Part shown: positions 48,676 through 61,913 of the stretch, piece by piece | How the letters are laid out: each line of letters starts with the position of its first letter | Position numbering within the stretch: the first letter of the stretch is position 1 | From: Pyrrhoderma lamaoense | Lineage: Eukaryota; Basidiomycota; Agaricomycetes; Hymenochaetales; Hymenochaetaceae | Length of the DNA: 64,000 nucleotides | NCBI GenBank assembly: GCA_002794735.1 | Contig: NBAZ01000005.1 | Span: 1 to 64,000, forward strand | Direction of reading: 5' to 3' | The notes under the pieces: model-generated | What the model was told of the DNA's origin: nothing | Seen by the model: the letters and a program-made list of their open reading frames with translations, nothing else | Databases searched by the model: none | Position numbers and translations under genes: made by a program

Positions 48676-51494
48676 ACTCAGGAAGTCCCAAGACGCGCAG
48701 TTAGACAGGAGAGTGGCCGCCAGATTGAATAATATCTTAGTAAAAGCGCGAACAAGGCCAGGCAGAGGCAAGTCCACGCAGAACGCAAGGTGAGATAATG
48801 GGAAGAGAGAAGATGGAGGAAAATGCGACTTGGTGATCCAGGAAGAATTAGAGTGGTTCAGGGATCCAAATCTCTATATGGATCTGAGCCACTACAAATA
48901 ATAGTGCACAACGGCGCAGCCGGGATTTGTAACGACGCGTCGATCGGAGTCAACGATTGAGAGAGAAATTGACCCACGAGAATTGCAACCCAGACAAGCG
49001 AGATGCGGTTTGTAGCAAGTACCAGATAGTATGAGGAAATCACAAAGAAAATTGAGGTTTAGAATCAAAGGCGTATGAAGACCGTGTAGGCGTCGAGCGT
49101 GTCACGGCGATAAGATTAAAAAAATCAAAAAGCGCAACCAGGGCGAAAGGAATGTGTATATTCAAAATGAAGGAGAAAGTACGACAAATGAATGTAAGCC
49201 GGGACAAGTGACAGGACACGGTCAAGCAGGGGATTATGGGACCCAGCAAGAGGAGGGAGAGAGAGAGATCAAAAAACAGAGGGAGTCGAAACAAGGAGAA
49301 GGGAGGAGAGAGAGTAGTGAGTTCAGTCTGCGGGACGGAGTACTTGCTTTGTAGCTCACCGTTGCCGGGGACGGGAAGAGGTACCGATCAGACCGCGTCG
49401 CGTACGTACAATTAGCTTGTTACGGTCTACGGCCGAGAGGGAATATGGTTGCAAGGATACGGGGGATACAGTAGTTGTAGTTCTTGTTGCCTAGTTGTAG
49501 GCGCAGGGCGGAAGCTGCTGCGAGTAGCTATAGATGCAGGATGCAGACGGAAGGGGCCCGAGCAGGAGCGGACGTCGTCGAGCTTATTATGTCTGATGGC
49601 TGGTTGCTTACGATGCGTCCGCTTGCAAAGAGACTTCCTGGGGTAGTGATGGACAAGAAGCAGGAGGAGAGTATAGTGAAACCTTTTTCTTTTCCCTGTT
49701 TTCCTGCCCCGATAGATCGAGATAAGTATAGCAGGCGGACTTGCAGGTGTTTGGTGTTGTCATGGTCCATGCCCATACCCTCTTACTGTCCACGGGTGCA
49801 CGAGTGTGATACCGTGGCCGTATACGTGTTTCGAATTCAGGAGAACACCAGAATACAGAACACCAGAATACGGCTCAGCAACACAACGCACCGGTCGGCA
49901 GTCCGAGTCGGCTACTTTGAGAACACACACAAGCCAAACTCATCCGGCTCAAGATCATAGATCATTGTCCACCTGGCCAGGGCTCAGGCTCTCGACCGGA
50001 TCGTCCCCCTCTGGCGTTCTATCGCCTCCCCTTTTTTTCACTGTTCTTTCAGGCACCGCTAGCAGTAGCAACGGCAGCGGTCCTAACCATTGACGATACG
50101 TCAGGGTGATGCTCAGTTCCTTTTAAGCTCATCTTTCCTTTCCAGTGTGAATCCATCGCCGACGGTAAGTAAGAGCTGAAGAATTCTCTCCTGATGACCT
50201 ATTCTTTTTCTGTCCCAGGTGGTTACCGTAGGTAACAGCCATCTTGTCTCTCCCTCCCCCCTAGAACTCCTTGCCAGATACCCAGAGTAGACAGCAGCAG
50301 CATCGTAGTTTACCTTTTCTCGATTAACAGGCTCTTGTGGTGATGTATATCACTGATATTGATGGTATATCGTCTAGCAAGTGCTTGCTTATGTACAAGA
50401 TATGATGTTATTTCTCTCGTTTGACCTGATCGTTGCAGTTGTGCCAAGCTTAAAGTGCAAACACTCATACATCCGAGGATGCGCCCCCTAAGCTGTTCGG
50501 GGGCCGCCAGCCTGGGAAAGCTGAGAAACCTCGGTCTCGAGGTACCTTCGTCGTCGCCAACGTAGAATACTCACGGCCCGGGAGTGATGTTTCTGAGTAT
50601 TGTCAACTCAGGATTTGCCCCCTTCGACAAGATGAACGGAAAGACAAAGTAGCACATGGAACATCGAATACTCTGTGATGATCGGTCGTCCCTCGCGCAC
50701 AGCGAAGATTTTCCAGAAAACATGTTGAATTCTAGTTCAAACAAAGTTTGTCCCTACTGCCGTTTCATCACCAATTTCCCTTTAGGCCTCCTAACCGTCC
50801 CTGCGACACCAGATTTTTTCGAGTAAATCTCGTTTGATAGTGGTTTCGTTACTAATCGAAATTAATTCAATAAAAAAAGTACATTATCATAATTATGCTA
50901 CCAGATTATGCTTCTCAATCGTAGGTTCGGGCGTACCTATCCTTATCCCCGCTCTGTTATTAATTTTCATTCTTGCCTGCCCTCTATGACCGTGCTCATG
51001 GGGATTGTATATTTGTATAAAAACCCATTTCGTGAGGCAGAAACACAATGTTGATCAGAGTTTACTGATAACTTTTCAGCTTCTAATCTCATACCTTCGC
51101 GTATTACTCAATAAAGATTGGTTCACACATATTGAGAAAGTGCTTTCTTAATAGTTTTTGCAGGTAGAAAATTTATATATACCTTTATACTTACGCAAAA
51201 AATAAAAAATGATACAGGGAAGTAATAGGAAGATACGTACGAGTAGTAGAAGTAGAAGAGAAGAAAGGAGTTGGACTTACATACCCTTGGACTTGGAGAC
51301 TGTGACCAAGAGCAAGAGAAACATGAACTTAATGCACTAGGTGAGAATACCCAGACTGAGACTTTGGGCTTACATAGGTTATGAAAAAGTTGGAAGCAGT
51401 AAAGCAATGTCCAATATGATACCTAGCCCAGATCAGTCCACCACAAAAGATAAGAAATTTGTCTCCCTTAGTAAGACCAGAATGGTCAAGGAAT
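48676..51494. other. intergenic: homeodomain gene upstream region and possible unassigned transcript
   Basis: About 2.8 kb. The left part is the upstream region of the homeodomain gene. At 49450-50340 the sequence is less AT-rich and contains convincing splice-like signals on the plus strand (GTAAGTAAG near 50164, CTTTCCAG near 50143, CTGTCCCAG near 50218), but no coding frame I recognise spans them. This may be a long non-coding transcript. The rest is featureless. Confidence 0.4.
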
Positions 51495-52967
51495 TCAATA
51501 ACGCATCCGCTTTGTATCCCGATCATCATAACCACCTCCTTCTCTCTTGAAGCCGCCTCCATACCCACCTGGCCCACTAGGTGGTCCGCCATTGAAATCG
51601 CCATTAGCAAATCCTCCGCCAAACCCAACTCCGGCACCGCGTCCACTGTTGGGAAAAAGGTTAGAACAGCAGAATCAAAGGAAAAAGGAATAAAGCATGT
51701 TTTGGTCTTCTGACCCAGAGAAATAGGTCCAAAAATCACGTAAAGAGTGAAGGTAAAGAGTAGATAAGAAAAGAGATGCATCAGACTTACCGGAATCCTC
51801 CTCCTCCTCCTCCGCCCCCGTACCCTCCTCTGCTTCCGTAACCATCGTCACTCTGTCCAAAGTTTCCTCCCCCAAATCCACCCCCTCTACCTCTACCCCC
51901 ATAACCACGGTCTCGTTCGCCATACCCCCCTCCACCCCCTCTCCCTCCACCAAATCCTCCTCCACCTCCAAATCCATTTCGCCCTGGTCCTCCAAACCGT
52001 GAACCTCCACCTCCTCGGAACCCTCCAGATCTTGGCGCATCGTTACTGCGCACAGGTGCTGCTGCCGCCACCACTTCTGGTTTTGGACGGCCTCCAATAC
52101 CTCCTCCGAGTCTTCGTGGTCTCCATCCCTTCACAGTACGCCCACGCTCTACATCAACTTTGATGCGCTTACCGAGAATGAATATTCCATCGGCTTCCTT
52201 ATAAGCAGCTATTTGATAAGGTAAGGGAAGAAAAAAAGAAGAAGAAAGTTTAGTATGATCTATCTTCCCTACCTCACTCTCCCAGAAGGAAGTGTACTAT
52301 CAAAGCGGTATTTAAGAGTATAATTTACCTTTCATATCACGTTCACGTTCGTAAACAATGAATGCATAACCTCTGCTTCGATTTTGTTTATCACGTACAA
52401 CCCTTACACGTTCTATAGGACCATATCCTTCAAATTCTCTTCGAACGTCATTTTCTTTAGCTTCTTTTTTCTGAAAGGATGTTGTTAAGATGAAAGAAAA
52501 AATGTTAGATAAACTGATGACTCACAAGACGAGCCACAAACAATGTTTTATAAGGATCACCAATAGCTTCAGCATCTTCTGTCGGTTTATCTGTAAATGA
52601 GAGAGATATTATTGTCAGTAGCTCAGACAATATAAACATATCACGTACATGCTTCTTTCGCAATCCTGAACTTTTCTTCTCTTGCCTTTTTGCGTTCCTC
52701 TCGTCTGATTTGTCGACGCGTTTCTTCGGCGAGTGTGAACACAGGTTCTTCGCCCTCTTCCATCCCTTCTGGTGTTTCCTGGTTTCCAGCATCGATCATG
52801 TTTTGAGTACGCTCTTCATTGAGTCTTGATAGTAAATCGGCTATTCCTGTAACGGGCTTCTTGCGTATACGGTCTGGGTCCCTCCCAACAGGCCTTAGGT
52901 ATATTAGCGGTGGGCGAGGAGCAAAAAGTTTTAAAAGGTTTGGAGGAAGCAAGTGCGTGCCCGGCAT
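51495..52967 (-). CDS. SNP1: U1 snRNP 70-kDa protein (U1-70K)
   Basis: U1-70K binds stem-loop I of U1 snRNA and helps define 5' splice sites. The N-terminus has [20 protein letters not shown] and a basic/Glu-rich helix, as in the U1-70K N-terminal domain. The RRM has KTLFVARL (RNP2), [20 protein letters not shown] and RGYAFIVYE (RNP1), followed by [20 protein letters not shown], the family's C-terminal RRM extension. A long Gly/Arg/Phe-rich tail ([11 protein letters not shown]) ends RDTKRMRY after one more intron. All joins are in frame. Short introns agree with a compact splicing mode. Confidence 0.95.
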
Positions 52968-53344
52968 GGCGAGAAAAATGAAATGAAAATAAAAAAGATA
53001 AGGGGGACTAAGGAAGTATACAGGTTAGAAGATAATTAGTATGCAGGTGACTTATACACAATGAGATACGTCGACGTTGCAATGATGAAAGGCACTGTTG
53101 GTGGCAAGAGACAACAAAATCCCAAGCTGTGCACACGGAGAAAATACCACGCACGACTGCGTCTTACGTGACGAAACTTATTTCCATTTTTGGAAGGTCT
53201 CCTCACTTATGTCATTTTGAAGGTATTAAAGAGGATGCAGTAGCAAAACTTGATGTTGTCTAGACATTAACATGGAAACACAAAGTACTTATAATTTTGA
53301 CTATCTAGTGTCCCACATTTAACCCAACTTCCTTCTACAAGTCT

Positions 53345-53870
53345 TCATGGCTCAAGTGAAGCAGGGAAAGTTCCGTTTTCACGCTGCTCGTCCCATTTGT
53401 TGATCTAGAAGAAAAAGAATGAATTAAGTACCGAAACAGCTCCCAATCCGATAGAGAAGCACAGAAACATACCCATTCATCTGTTCCGAGAAAGTAAGAT
53501 AATCACGCCACATTAGACACATATATAGACACTCAGAAAGAAAGAAACAGTAGCACATACTAGGGCAGAGTGAAGTGTAAGCACGTTTGAATTGCTTGCA
53601 AGGGGCAAAGTCCTCTCCTTTAGCAGTGATACACTTGAAATAGTCAGTATAGTTTTGGAAGCAATGCCTGGTTTGGTTGGTGTTCGGAAAACGGGCTAAA
53701 TAATGGTTGAAAGTGTAAAGAAACGAAAAGAACTATCAAGTAGTTGACAAACCATCAAAACCCGCAGTTGCTAACACATATTTGCTGCAAAAAAGATGGG
53801 ATTAAGGCGCATGCATCAAATGATTTGGCGTTGCTACATACCTAGAGAGAGAACCTTCAGAGTCGGACAT
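53345..53870 (-). CDS. COX12: Cox12 (COX6B), cytochrome c oxidase subunit VIb
   Basis: Cox12 sits on the intermembrane-space face of complex IV. Exons give MSDSEGSLSSKYVLATAGFD, ARFPNTNQTRHCFQNYTDYF, KCITAKGEDFAPCKQFKRAY and TSLCPNEW, ending INKWDEQRENGTFPASLEP. The disulfide pattern is CX9C and CX10C, as expected. One exon is only 8 nt (53473-53480, ATGAATGG), encoding parts of N-E-W between two introns. The length of about 85 residues fits. Its start codon lies about 170 bases from that of PRP18, which is transcribed away from it. No frame break was found. Confidence 0.95.
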
Positions 53871-54041
53871 GGTAGTTTAATCTAAGGGAGTGGAGAAACC
53901 AGACGAGGCACTTGTGCAACATCGAGTCCCGCATGACGGCGAAAGCCGGTCAACTCTATATTACGTACACAAGTACCAATCGTCTCAGTTACATTTGTAT
54001 TCAGTTCGGTTGAAATCCGACCACTTACCCAACTAAGTAAC
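53871..54041. promoter_or_regulatory. divergent promoter, COX12 / PRP18
   Basis: Only 171 bases separate the start codons of COX12 and PRP18. No factor site was recognised. Confidence 0.5.
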
Positions 54042-55350
54042 ATGTCTCTCGATGCACTCAAGTCTGAAATTGCCACCAAGCGCAAAGCGAGTGATGAGAG
54101 CTCTCGTCCGACAAAGTACATGCGACGCGGGGAGCTTGAAAAATTAAAACAGGAGCAGGAACGTAAGGAACGTGAGGAAAGGGAAAGGAAACTCGAAGAG
54201 GAAAAACGCGAGGCGACAGAAGCAAAGGCACGTATGAAAGTGAGTTACTGCTTATTCGTATCTATCTTATGTGCTGTATTTGTATTGAGGCTGCTTTTGG
54301 AGAATAGCTCTCTCGCGAGTATTCCAATTCGCCTGTACCAGATTCTGCTGGATCCAGCAAAGCATCACCTGCGCCGGAAGGTGGAGGATTTAATATCTCA
54401 AATGAAGAAGCTATAAGGCGGTTACGCGCCAAGGGCCAACCTATCCGTTTGTTCGGCGAAAGTGATCGCGAGCGACGTTTGCGTTTGCGTGCCTTAGAGT
54501 TGATTGAAGAGAAGGGACATGACCGACATGGTGGTCAGAACGACTTCAAGAAAGCCCTTGAGGATGTTGAAACTAATGAACTTGAAGCCAAGGCAAAAGG
54601 GAAGGATAAAGAAAAGAATGCAAAGGCTGAGAAGGATGCTTCTGAAGCATCTGGAACGGTTCTTATTGATCTTGACCTTGTCAAGACGAATCCAGATAAA
54701 CTCTACCCCTTGATATATTATGCTCTCAAGCGAACACTGAAGGAATGGGGCGAAGCTATGGATGAACGTCCCGATCACATTAAACGTTCACATCAAGGAA
54801 AACTTGCAGCCGCTACACAAATTCAGACGGCACAGTACCTCAAACCTCTGTTCAAGAGTCTTCGGTCTCGAGTATGTGGGGAATAGTATATGCAATTGAA
54901 AACCTGTCTGACGTATAAAAATTACATAGAATCTTCCATCTGACATGTTAGCTCGAATAGCTGAGATCGTTTACTACATGCAAAAACGACAGTACCAAAA
55001 GGCTAATGATTCGTACTTGCGTTTATCTATTGGCAATGCTCCATGGCCTATCGGTGTTACTATGGTTGGGTGAGTAGCTCATCCCTTGTATAAGACTCTA
55101 GATAATCATCGTTGATAATGTGGCTTTCAGTATTCACGAACGGTCAGCACGAGAGAAGATCTCAGCAGACCAGGTAGCCCATGTATTGAATGACGAGGTC
55201 AGTCGGAAGTACATTCAAAGCCTTAAAAGGTATGTTTTCATCCGAAAATTCTGGAGAAGAAGTATAATCTAAGGGTCTATTGTACATAGGCTTCTCACCT
55301 TCTCACAAACGAAGTACCCGCCCGAAGATCTGACACAACTTATGGGATAA
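54042..55350 (+). CDS. PRP18: Prp18, second-step pre-mRNA splicing factor
   Basis: Prp18 works with Slu7 in exon ligation. The N-terminus [17 protein letters not shown] is followed by a Glu/Lys/Arg coiled region. After the first intron come [20 protein letters not shown] with [16 protein letters not shown] (the PRP4/PRP18-like motif), then the C-terminal helical domain [60 protein letters not shown] and [20 protein letters not shown]. The stop at 55348-55350 follows LTQLMG. The conserved region ([15 protein letters not shown]) is complete. All joins are in frame. Confidence 0.95.
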
Positions 55351-55834
55351 CTCTTACTCTTTATATAACTGTTTTCGTACCCCATCCCCTATATTCTTAA
55401 TAGAGCATTTCCTATGTATGGAGTAATTGTATTTTGCTTGATTTATTTATTTGATTTGCTTGCGAGTTGCGATTACCATACATTTGCCATAGAACCTTGT
55501 GCTTTTACAAGGTAACGTGATAGGAATATCCCCTAGAAAATTAATCTCGAGTTTCCATAGTACAAGGTTAAATTCTAAACTCAAAAGCCGTTTACTCTTG
55601 TTCTAATCAAACAGAGAAGCGGGATGCCCCAGTTTTTACAACGCCGATTTTCGCTGGCCCGATCAAGTGTGTAAGGATGGGATGTGCATCATCAAGATTA
55701 CGATGTACATACAGTTGTTGTAAACCAGGCTTAGTATTGATGTTGATGATGCCCATTTGAGATCGTTGGTCTGGATGCCGAGGCTATAAGACTAGTGCTG
55801 CCAGTCCATGCTCTGAAACCGATCTTTACTTTCC
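55351..55834. other. intergenic, PRP18 to CWH43
   Basis: About 480 bases downstream of PRP18 and upstream of CWH43, both on the plus strand. It must hold the PRP18 3' region and the CWH43 promoter. No other feature was seen. Confidence 0.5.
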
Positions 55835-58800
55835 ATGCCATCTACTAGTAGGAGTGAGGAACGCTTTGAGTCCAGTGCGGAAATAAACCAAGAGAAGGCT
55901 TGTAGCCAGAATAGGCAAGCGGTACAAGACGCTATTCCGCAAGAAGTTCAAGTTGAACGGGAACTTGAACCTCGAGAGCCCACCAAGATGGCGATACCTC
56001 TGAAGATTCGTGCAGTAGATATCGTCCGTGTTCACACAATACTTGCGCTTCTCGCTTTTATTAGTGCCCTGGTTCTTGGCTGCACCCTTCATTTCAAGCG
56101 AATCGTAAAGAATGGCGTGGCAGGATATCCTCAGGAATGGTTCCCATCTGTTTCTGCTACGTGAGTATCTTGGACTTAAAGTAGCTCTTGTATTTCCGTG
56201 CTTTAGACCATTAAAGTTGATGATCTGAACTCATATATGATATGAGAAAACAGAAACTGAGATTCGTACGGTACTAACTATAAGCACGTTTCTATTATCG
56301 GTTATAGCATCGGAGACTGGTACCCTGAAAGGAGTTTATTCCATATATTAATTGCTCTGAATTCTGGTTTGTTTTCTTCCTTTCCCCACATAGATTGCGA
56401 ATAACCAATGGTCATTTCCTGATCAACCAGGTCCTCGCTTCTCAGTAGTCTTCCTTCAATATTTCAATAGTCGTGCTTCTCATCCATCTCTTTCATCTGT
56501 TGTCCTCGTTGCCGGTATCATACGAACATTATCTTGTGGTGGCTGGGTATATATCACTTCAGAAGATGATCACGATGCTCATGACATTCTCATGATAACT
56601 TATATCATATGTAACATACCATGGATGCTGGGCGGCATTGCTTGTACACCAAATGATCCGGAGTGTACCGCTCAGCGAAGGAAACGGTGAGCCGATGTAT
56701 TATTTCTGAACCCAGTTAACTTATGATCTTTGGGAGCGTAGCATCATCTATGCTTCGATGTAGGTCCTCTATTAGTCTTACTATTTCTGAGGATAGTACT
56801 AAATCCCATACAGTTTCTTTGGGCTGATTGTTCCAATGGTGTATTTCTTCATCCAGCATAAAGTATACCGTATTCCAGGCGGTAAGCTATCACTGATCGA
56901 CATGACGTCATATCTAATAACCAGGAAAATAACATTAATTCCCGAATGCAAAGCTTATACACGATATGCTTTCTTCGAATGGGGTTTAATTTTTACAGAT
57001 ATTATGTATGACTCTTTATCAGGGCATGATTTCTCGTATGCGGGAATTGAGGTCTGCTGATTCCAAAATTTCAACGATATCATATTGACTAGCAAGACCA
57101 GATTGATATATCGACGTCTTCGAGATCACCAATCAAGTATGTGCAACTCGTTGACTATTTATTAGTAATCCGTTTTAATCTTCCTTTAGAAGTCCTCCCA
57201 ATAATGTGACTATGGGAGGCGCTGAAGAAAAGAATACCTTGAGTACTCGTTCCAACGAGATACACCATGAGACCACTCTACAGCCTAAGGGTATATCTAA
57301 ATTACTATACCCTGTATCTGCACGATATAGGGAATTAATCTCGACAGTTTCTGATATCTACCTCTGTACGTTTTGAATCCTCATATAGCTTATACAACGC
57401 TGATAGATACCCTAATTACTAGCATTTATCTTCTGGACATTATATACATGTCTAATTCCGAGTCTGTTTTATTTCTCCGTTTGGCAATTAGGTATCGCAG
57501 GCACTGAGCTTGCCCTCCTTGCGCTACTTTCTCCTTGCGCGCTCGGAATATCTGTAATTAGGAACTCTGTCTCAACCCGATACGGTCGTGCTACTCTACA
57601 TTTTCTTAGTATATTTGGTCTTGCAGCATATAAACTCCCTAAGCCCGGACACCGACTCTTTTTTGTTTTCTTTGCTAACATCTTTGCATGCATGGGCGTC
57701 GCAATAGATCTAGCTGGCTTAGTAGTATATCTCCTGAAAAGCACAGCATAAGTGAGTATCCGATAATAAAACCTACACTCCTTTGATAACTTTATGTATA
57801 TTAATCAGATCTTGGCCTTGGCCTTGTTTTGTCATCACTTTTGAAGCATGCAAATCATGCAAATAACCCGAGTGAGATCTACTCCATATCATCTTGAGCT
57901 CCATAGCTAACAATAAGGTAGTTTGGCCCATGCTTGATGAAAGATCAGGGGGCTTCAATAAAACAGGAATTGTACTTGCTCTATTAGCAACAGCTGAATT
58001 TGCTACTCGGCGTACAAATGATAAAAATGGAAAGATAGTAGTCCGAGCCTTTGACAAGCCTACCGTAGGCTATATTCCATCCTGGTTCAAAAGTTCTATG
58101 GCGTTGGGAAGCTTGATATTCAGCTTGCATTGTTTCCTAACCGATTCGAGTACAATAATCTCGTGGACCTGGGTTGGTTATCCTATCAGAGGCCCAGTTC
58201 CGCATGTCCATGGCGCTTATACTCTTCTCACTCAATGCTTTGGGATCGGAATTTCTTTGATATGTCCTCCCTTTGTTATGTCAAGCCCTTCTTGGTTTGC
58301 TTTCGGAGTAGTGTCATCATATGTGTTATACTCGTATAAGAACTGGTTTGGATATTTTGGAGGTTTGGGCTTAGTAGTATTCTTAATGTCGATTATCCCT
58401 CAGGTGATTCTCGATGCATCACTATATCCACAAAAGGGGAGAGTCTATTTCACTGCGTTTCTTGTGACTATTTTACTCCATCTTGCCAGTGTTTGGACTG
58501 TCGCATATGCATTTGTGCCAGCTGGTTGGCTCCTAAGGGAAAGAACAGACCTGTGAGTGATTTTGTACCAAGCACGGACGCTCAGGACTGAAATGCCTCC
58601 TGGTTTAGAGTGCTGTTTGTCCAAATAGCATTACTCTCTTCGGCTTTCACTTGGTCCAGAAATAAAAACATTAGAACTTTCTCATCGAATATTGAGTTAT
58701 CAACTCAGTTCAGGACAGTTGCATTCGGTATTATTGCAATCATTTCTATCCTATCTGGAGCCGTGATGGTGTTGAAATCTCCATCAACGGCGCCTCAGCC

Positions 58801-60164
58801 TTTCCGCCCTGGACCACGCATTTTCTGTGCAGGCATTTGGACCGTACATTTTGGGATGGACAACGAAGGAAGGGACAGCCAGCGAAAGATGAGAGACCTC
58901 ATAAGGTGAGCTTGAATTCCAACAAACCAGTTGCTGTCTCAACCCGTGCTTTCAGGGACATGGAACTAGATGTTGTTGGGTTACTGGAGACTGATTTGCA
59001 CGTAAGTTGTCTGATGTATTTGCTACCATCTTTGATGGTAATCATCTCGTCTAGAGGCCCGTTTACGGTAACCGAGATCTGTCAGTGATACCCTATAATG
59101 TGATTTTATGAAGTGCTTAACGTTATTTAGAACCCGTGTTATGGTAGAAGAGCTTGGTTATGTACGTTACCGGAAAATTCCTCTATATCTTGACTTTTAA
59201 TGTCCCGTAGTACGTTGACTTAGGTCCAGGCCCTAATCAGCATACCTGGGGAGCTGTGTTATTATCAAAGGTACGAAAAGTGCTCCTACTATCCTATTCT
59301 TGAAATTATGAATGACAATGCTAAGTTATTTTCAGTTCCCTATCATCAACTCCACTCACCATCTTCTTCCCTCTCCACATGGTGAACTAGCCCCAGCTAT
59401 CTCAGGATATCTTAATATATACGGGACGGAAGTCATGGTGGTTATTGCTCACAATGGTCAAGGTAATTGATTTGATGAACTCTTGGAGTATATCCAAATG
59501 CTGATTACTTTTACAGAGGAGGACCCTTTAGATAGAGAATTACAATCAAGAGAACTTGCTCGCATCATGGCATCCTCATATCCAACCCCAACTATTTTCT
59601 TGGGATATGTTGTGACAAAACCCCATGCTCCTAGGCGTAAGTACCTGGTCCGAGTAATGCTTCAAAATTAACGATTTATTAACAGCTGCACCATATAAAA
59701 TACTTGTGGAGGATGGGAAAATGTACGATATAGATGAAGATGACCAGGACAGATGGTGAATGCCTTCTTGTTGTGTCTATCAGATCACTTATCACCCGTT
59801 TAGGTGTGAATATATCCTTTATCGCGGCTTATATCGTACATCATATCTGAGGATGTCAAGAGGAACGGTAACGGATACGGAGCTTCAAGCAGGGCAATTC
59901 GTCGTCCCTCGCTTTGGACATAGGGTGACTGACGAGTCGAAAGAAGCCCGTTACCTAAGAATATACAAGGAAACTCTGGATGAACAGCATGTGAGTATCG
60001 CACTATTTCTGAGTTAGATTTTTTTTCTCTGGTTCTGACATCTGTGGAAGTGGTTCCCGATGGAGTACTACGGCGATGAAAAGAGCGGAGGTAAAAATGG
60101 ACATTTTTATCATGTTTTTGGTACGCCGTTGTACTATAATATCCCTGAAGGAGCTATCTTGTAG
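55835..60164 (+). CDS. CWH43: Cwh43, GPI-anchor lipid remodelling protein
   Basis: Cwh43 swaps ceramide onto GPI anchors in the ER. Many exons give a Frag1/DRAM/Sfk1-like N-terminal part ([52 protein letters not shown]), a polytopic PGAP2IP-like middle ([20 protein letters not shown]) and a C-terminal endonuclease/exonuclease/phosphatase-like domain ([52 protein letters not shown]) ending NIPEGAIL. Exon joins are supported by GT-AG sites, several of them in very short introns (down to about 35 nt). Near 57737-57750 the frame meets TAA just before a GTGAGT donor. One extra A in the AAAA run would give LLKKHS and fit the next exon's phase. Confidence 0.92.
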
Positions 60165-60959
60165 TTGCGCCTACACTTAAATTGTTTTGACTTTGTAAGT
60201 AGTAGTAGTAGTCCTGAAAATAGATTCATACTTTGTACATTTACGTCTGTTGTAGTGTCATGCGTTTTAGCCAGTAATAAATCGAGAAGACTTATGCAAA
60301 CGACATACTACATGTAATAAGGCTGATCTATACTTACCTAGCCCCCAGCATTTTGAAAGAAACTTTAGTATATCGTGTAGAGACGATATAAAGAGCTTGA
60401 GCTATCAGATATAGTAATGCGTAGGGAGCCTGTGAGTCGTTAGATCGGTAGTACTCTGAATTCATACAAAGGTGGCTTTGTATCTTATTCGTTTGATCTG
60501 AGCTTGCTCATAGTATACTAATCTCTCGTTTACTGAAAGGTGCGCCAGAACATGAGCATGGAATCTGCGAATAGCATTTTCATCCCTTTTAGAGACATTG
60601 TCCGGAACGGAGTCTATGTTCGAGTTTGTGGTTACAGCGAGTAAAGAGTTAACGCATCCGGAGGTTATTAAGACATGATAATGGGCTGGACTAGCTAAAA
60701 GAGAACCTAGGTTACGAAATGGATAAAGGACGTATTTATACACTGTAGTATAAACGTGGCGTATTTATTACATGACATGGCTGAAACTCGTACCGATAAA
60801 TAACAGTTATTCCCTCAGAAATTATGAGAAGCCCGAGAACAAAGTGTTTCGCTTGATTAAATTTATTTTCTGGATTTTATGGGCTGATGATAATTGATAG
60901 AATGTATTCTGGAGAGAGATGAAGGATAATAGCATCAAGGCGGTTACATAATGGACCGC
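60165..60959. other. interval without recognised gene
   Basis: This is the 3' flank of CWH43 followed by AT-rich sequence up to the right inverted-repeat copy. A minus-strand frame at 60462-60743 has no family features. Confidence 0.4.
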
Positions 60960-61913
60960 TCTTAGTTCCAGAATATCCCACGACTTGATTACCTAACGGT
61001 GGCTCGGCACCCATATCTATACACCGAGTAACACTCGTTGGGGACGTACTATGTCTTTTCCTACTATCTGATACTCACAATCAAGCACCCAGGGGTTATA
61101 ATATTCTCACTACATCCAGCCCACCATCCAGTCAGCCCAATTTTAACAATACATAACCACAAACACTGACAAATAAAACCATAATTTTGCCTCTGATTCC
61201 AATATCAGCGAGTAAACTTCGGCATACTTGTGTGCATACGCCATCTTATACATAAAAGTCATAGAAGTTATAAGTATATTACTCTGTACATAACTAATCG
61301 TCCGATCTGTCCAACCCGACGAATCAGCATATTCTCACAAAAGACATTTGGAAACTGAGTTAGAAGACATTTTTGGAGGTTATAGAGTCATAAATAGATA
61401 TGTATATTAGACGAGATGAAAGCCAGTGACTACTGGACAGAGCTCTCCTGTCTACGATACTCGATCCTCCAACTCAGACTCCCTGTGTTTCAGAGAAATA
61501 CTATTTATATCTTACGACCAGCCCTTTGTTTAACATGGCCAGTCTGCCAGCCAAGTAACTGTGCCTATACAGTCATAAACAGCCACAAGCATCAACAAAC
61601 ATATCACATTTTTGCGTCCGAAACATGATAAAACCCATCGTTAGTCAATAGATATCGCCTTTTATGGTCAAATATATCGTCTTATATCTCATTATCGAGT
61701 TAGACATGATTATCCTATACACACAGAAGCCCCTATCATAGCTTAGAAAGCATCAAACAATCAACAACAATCAGAATATGTTATAATCCTACCCATACCG
61801 GAGTCTGATTCCCTCACCTACTTCATTCGTACCACCATCATCTGACTACTATCTCTGCCCTATCTCTGCTGAACTTGTCAATCACTCACCTGCACGATCT
61901 GCTCCTGATAACG

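Noticed and set aside
49484..49960. 158-codon plus-strand frame downstream of 49.4 kb
   Set aside because: Composition is irregular, with no conserved motif and no coherent link to the splice-like sites nearby.
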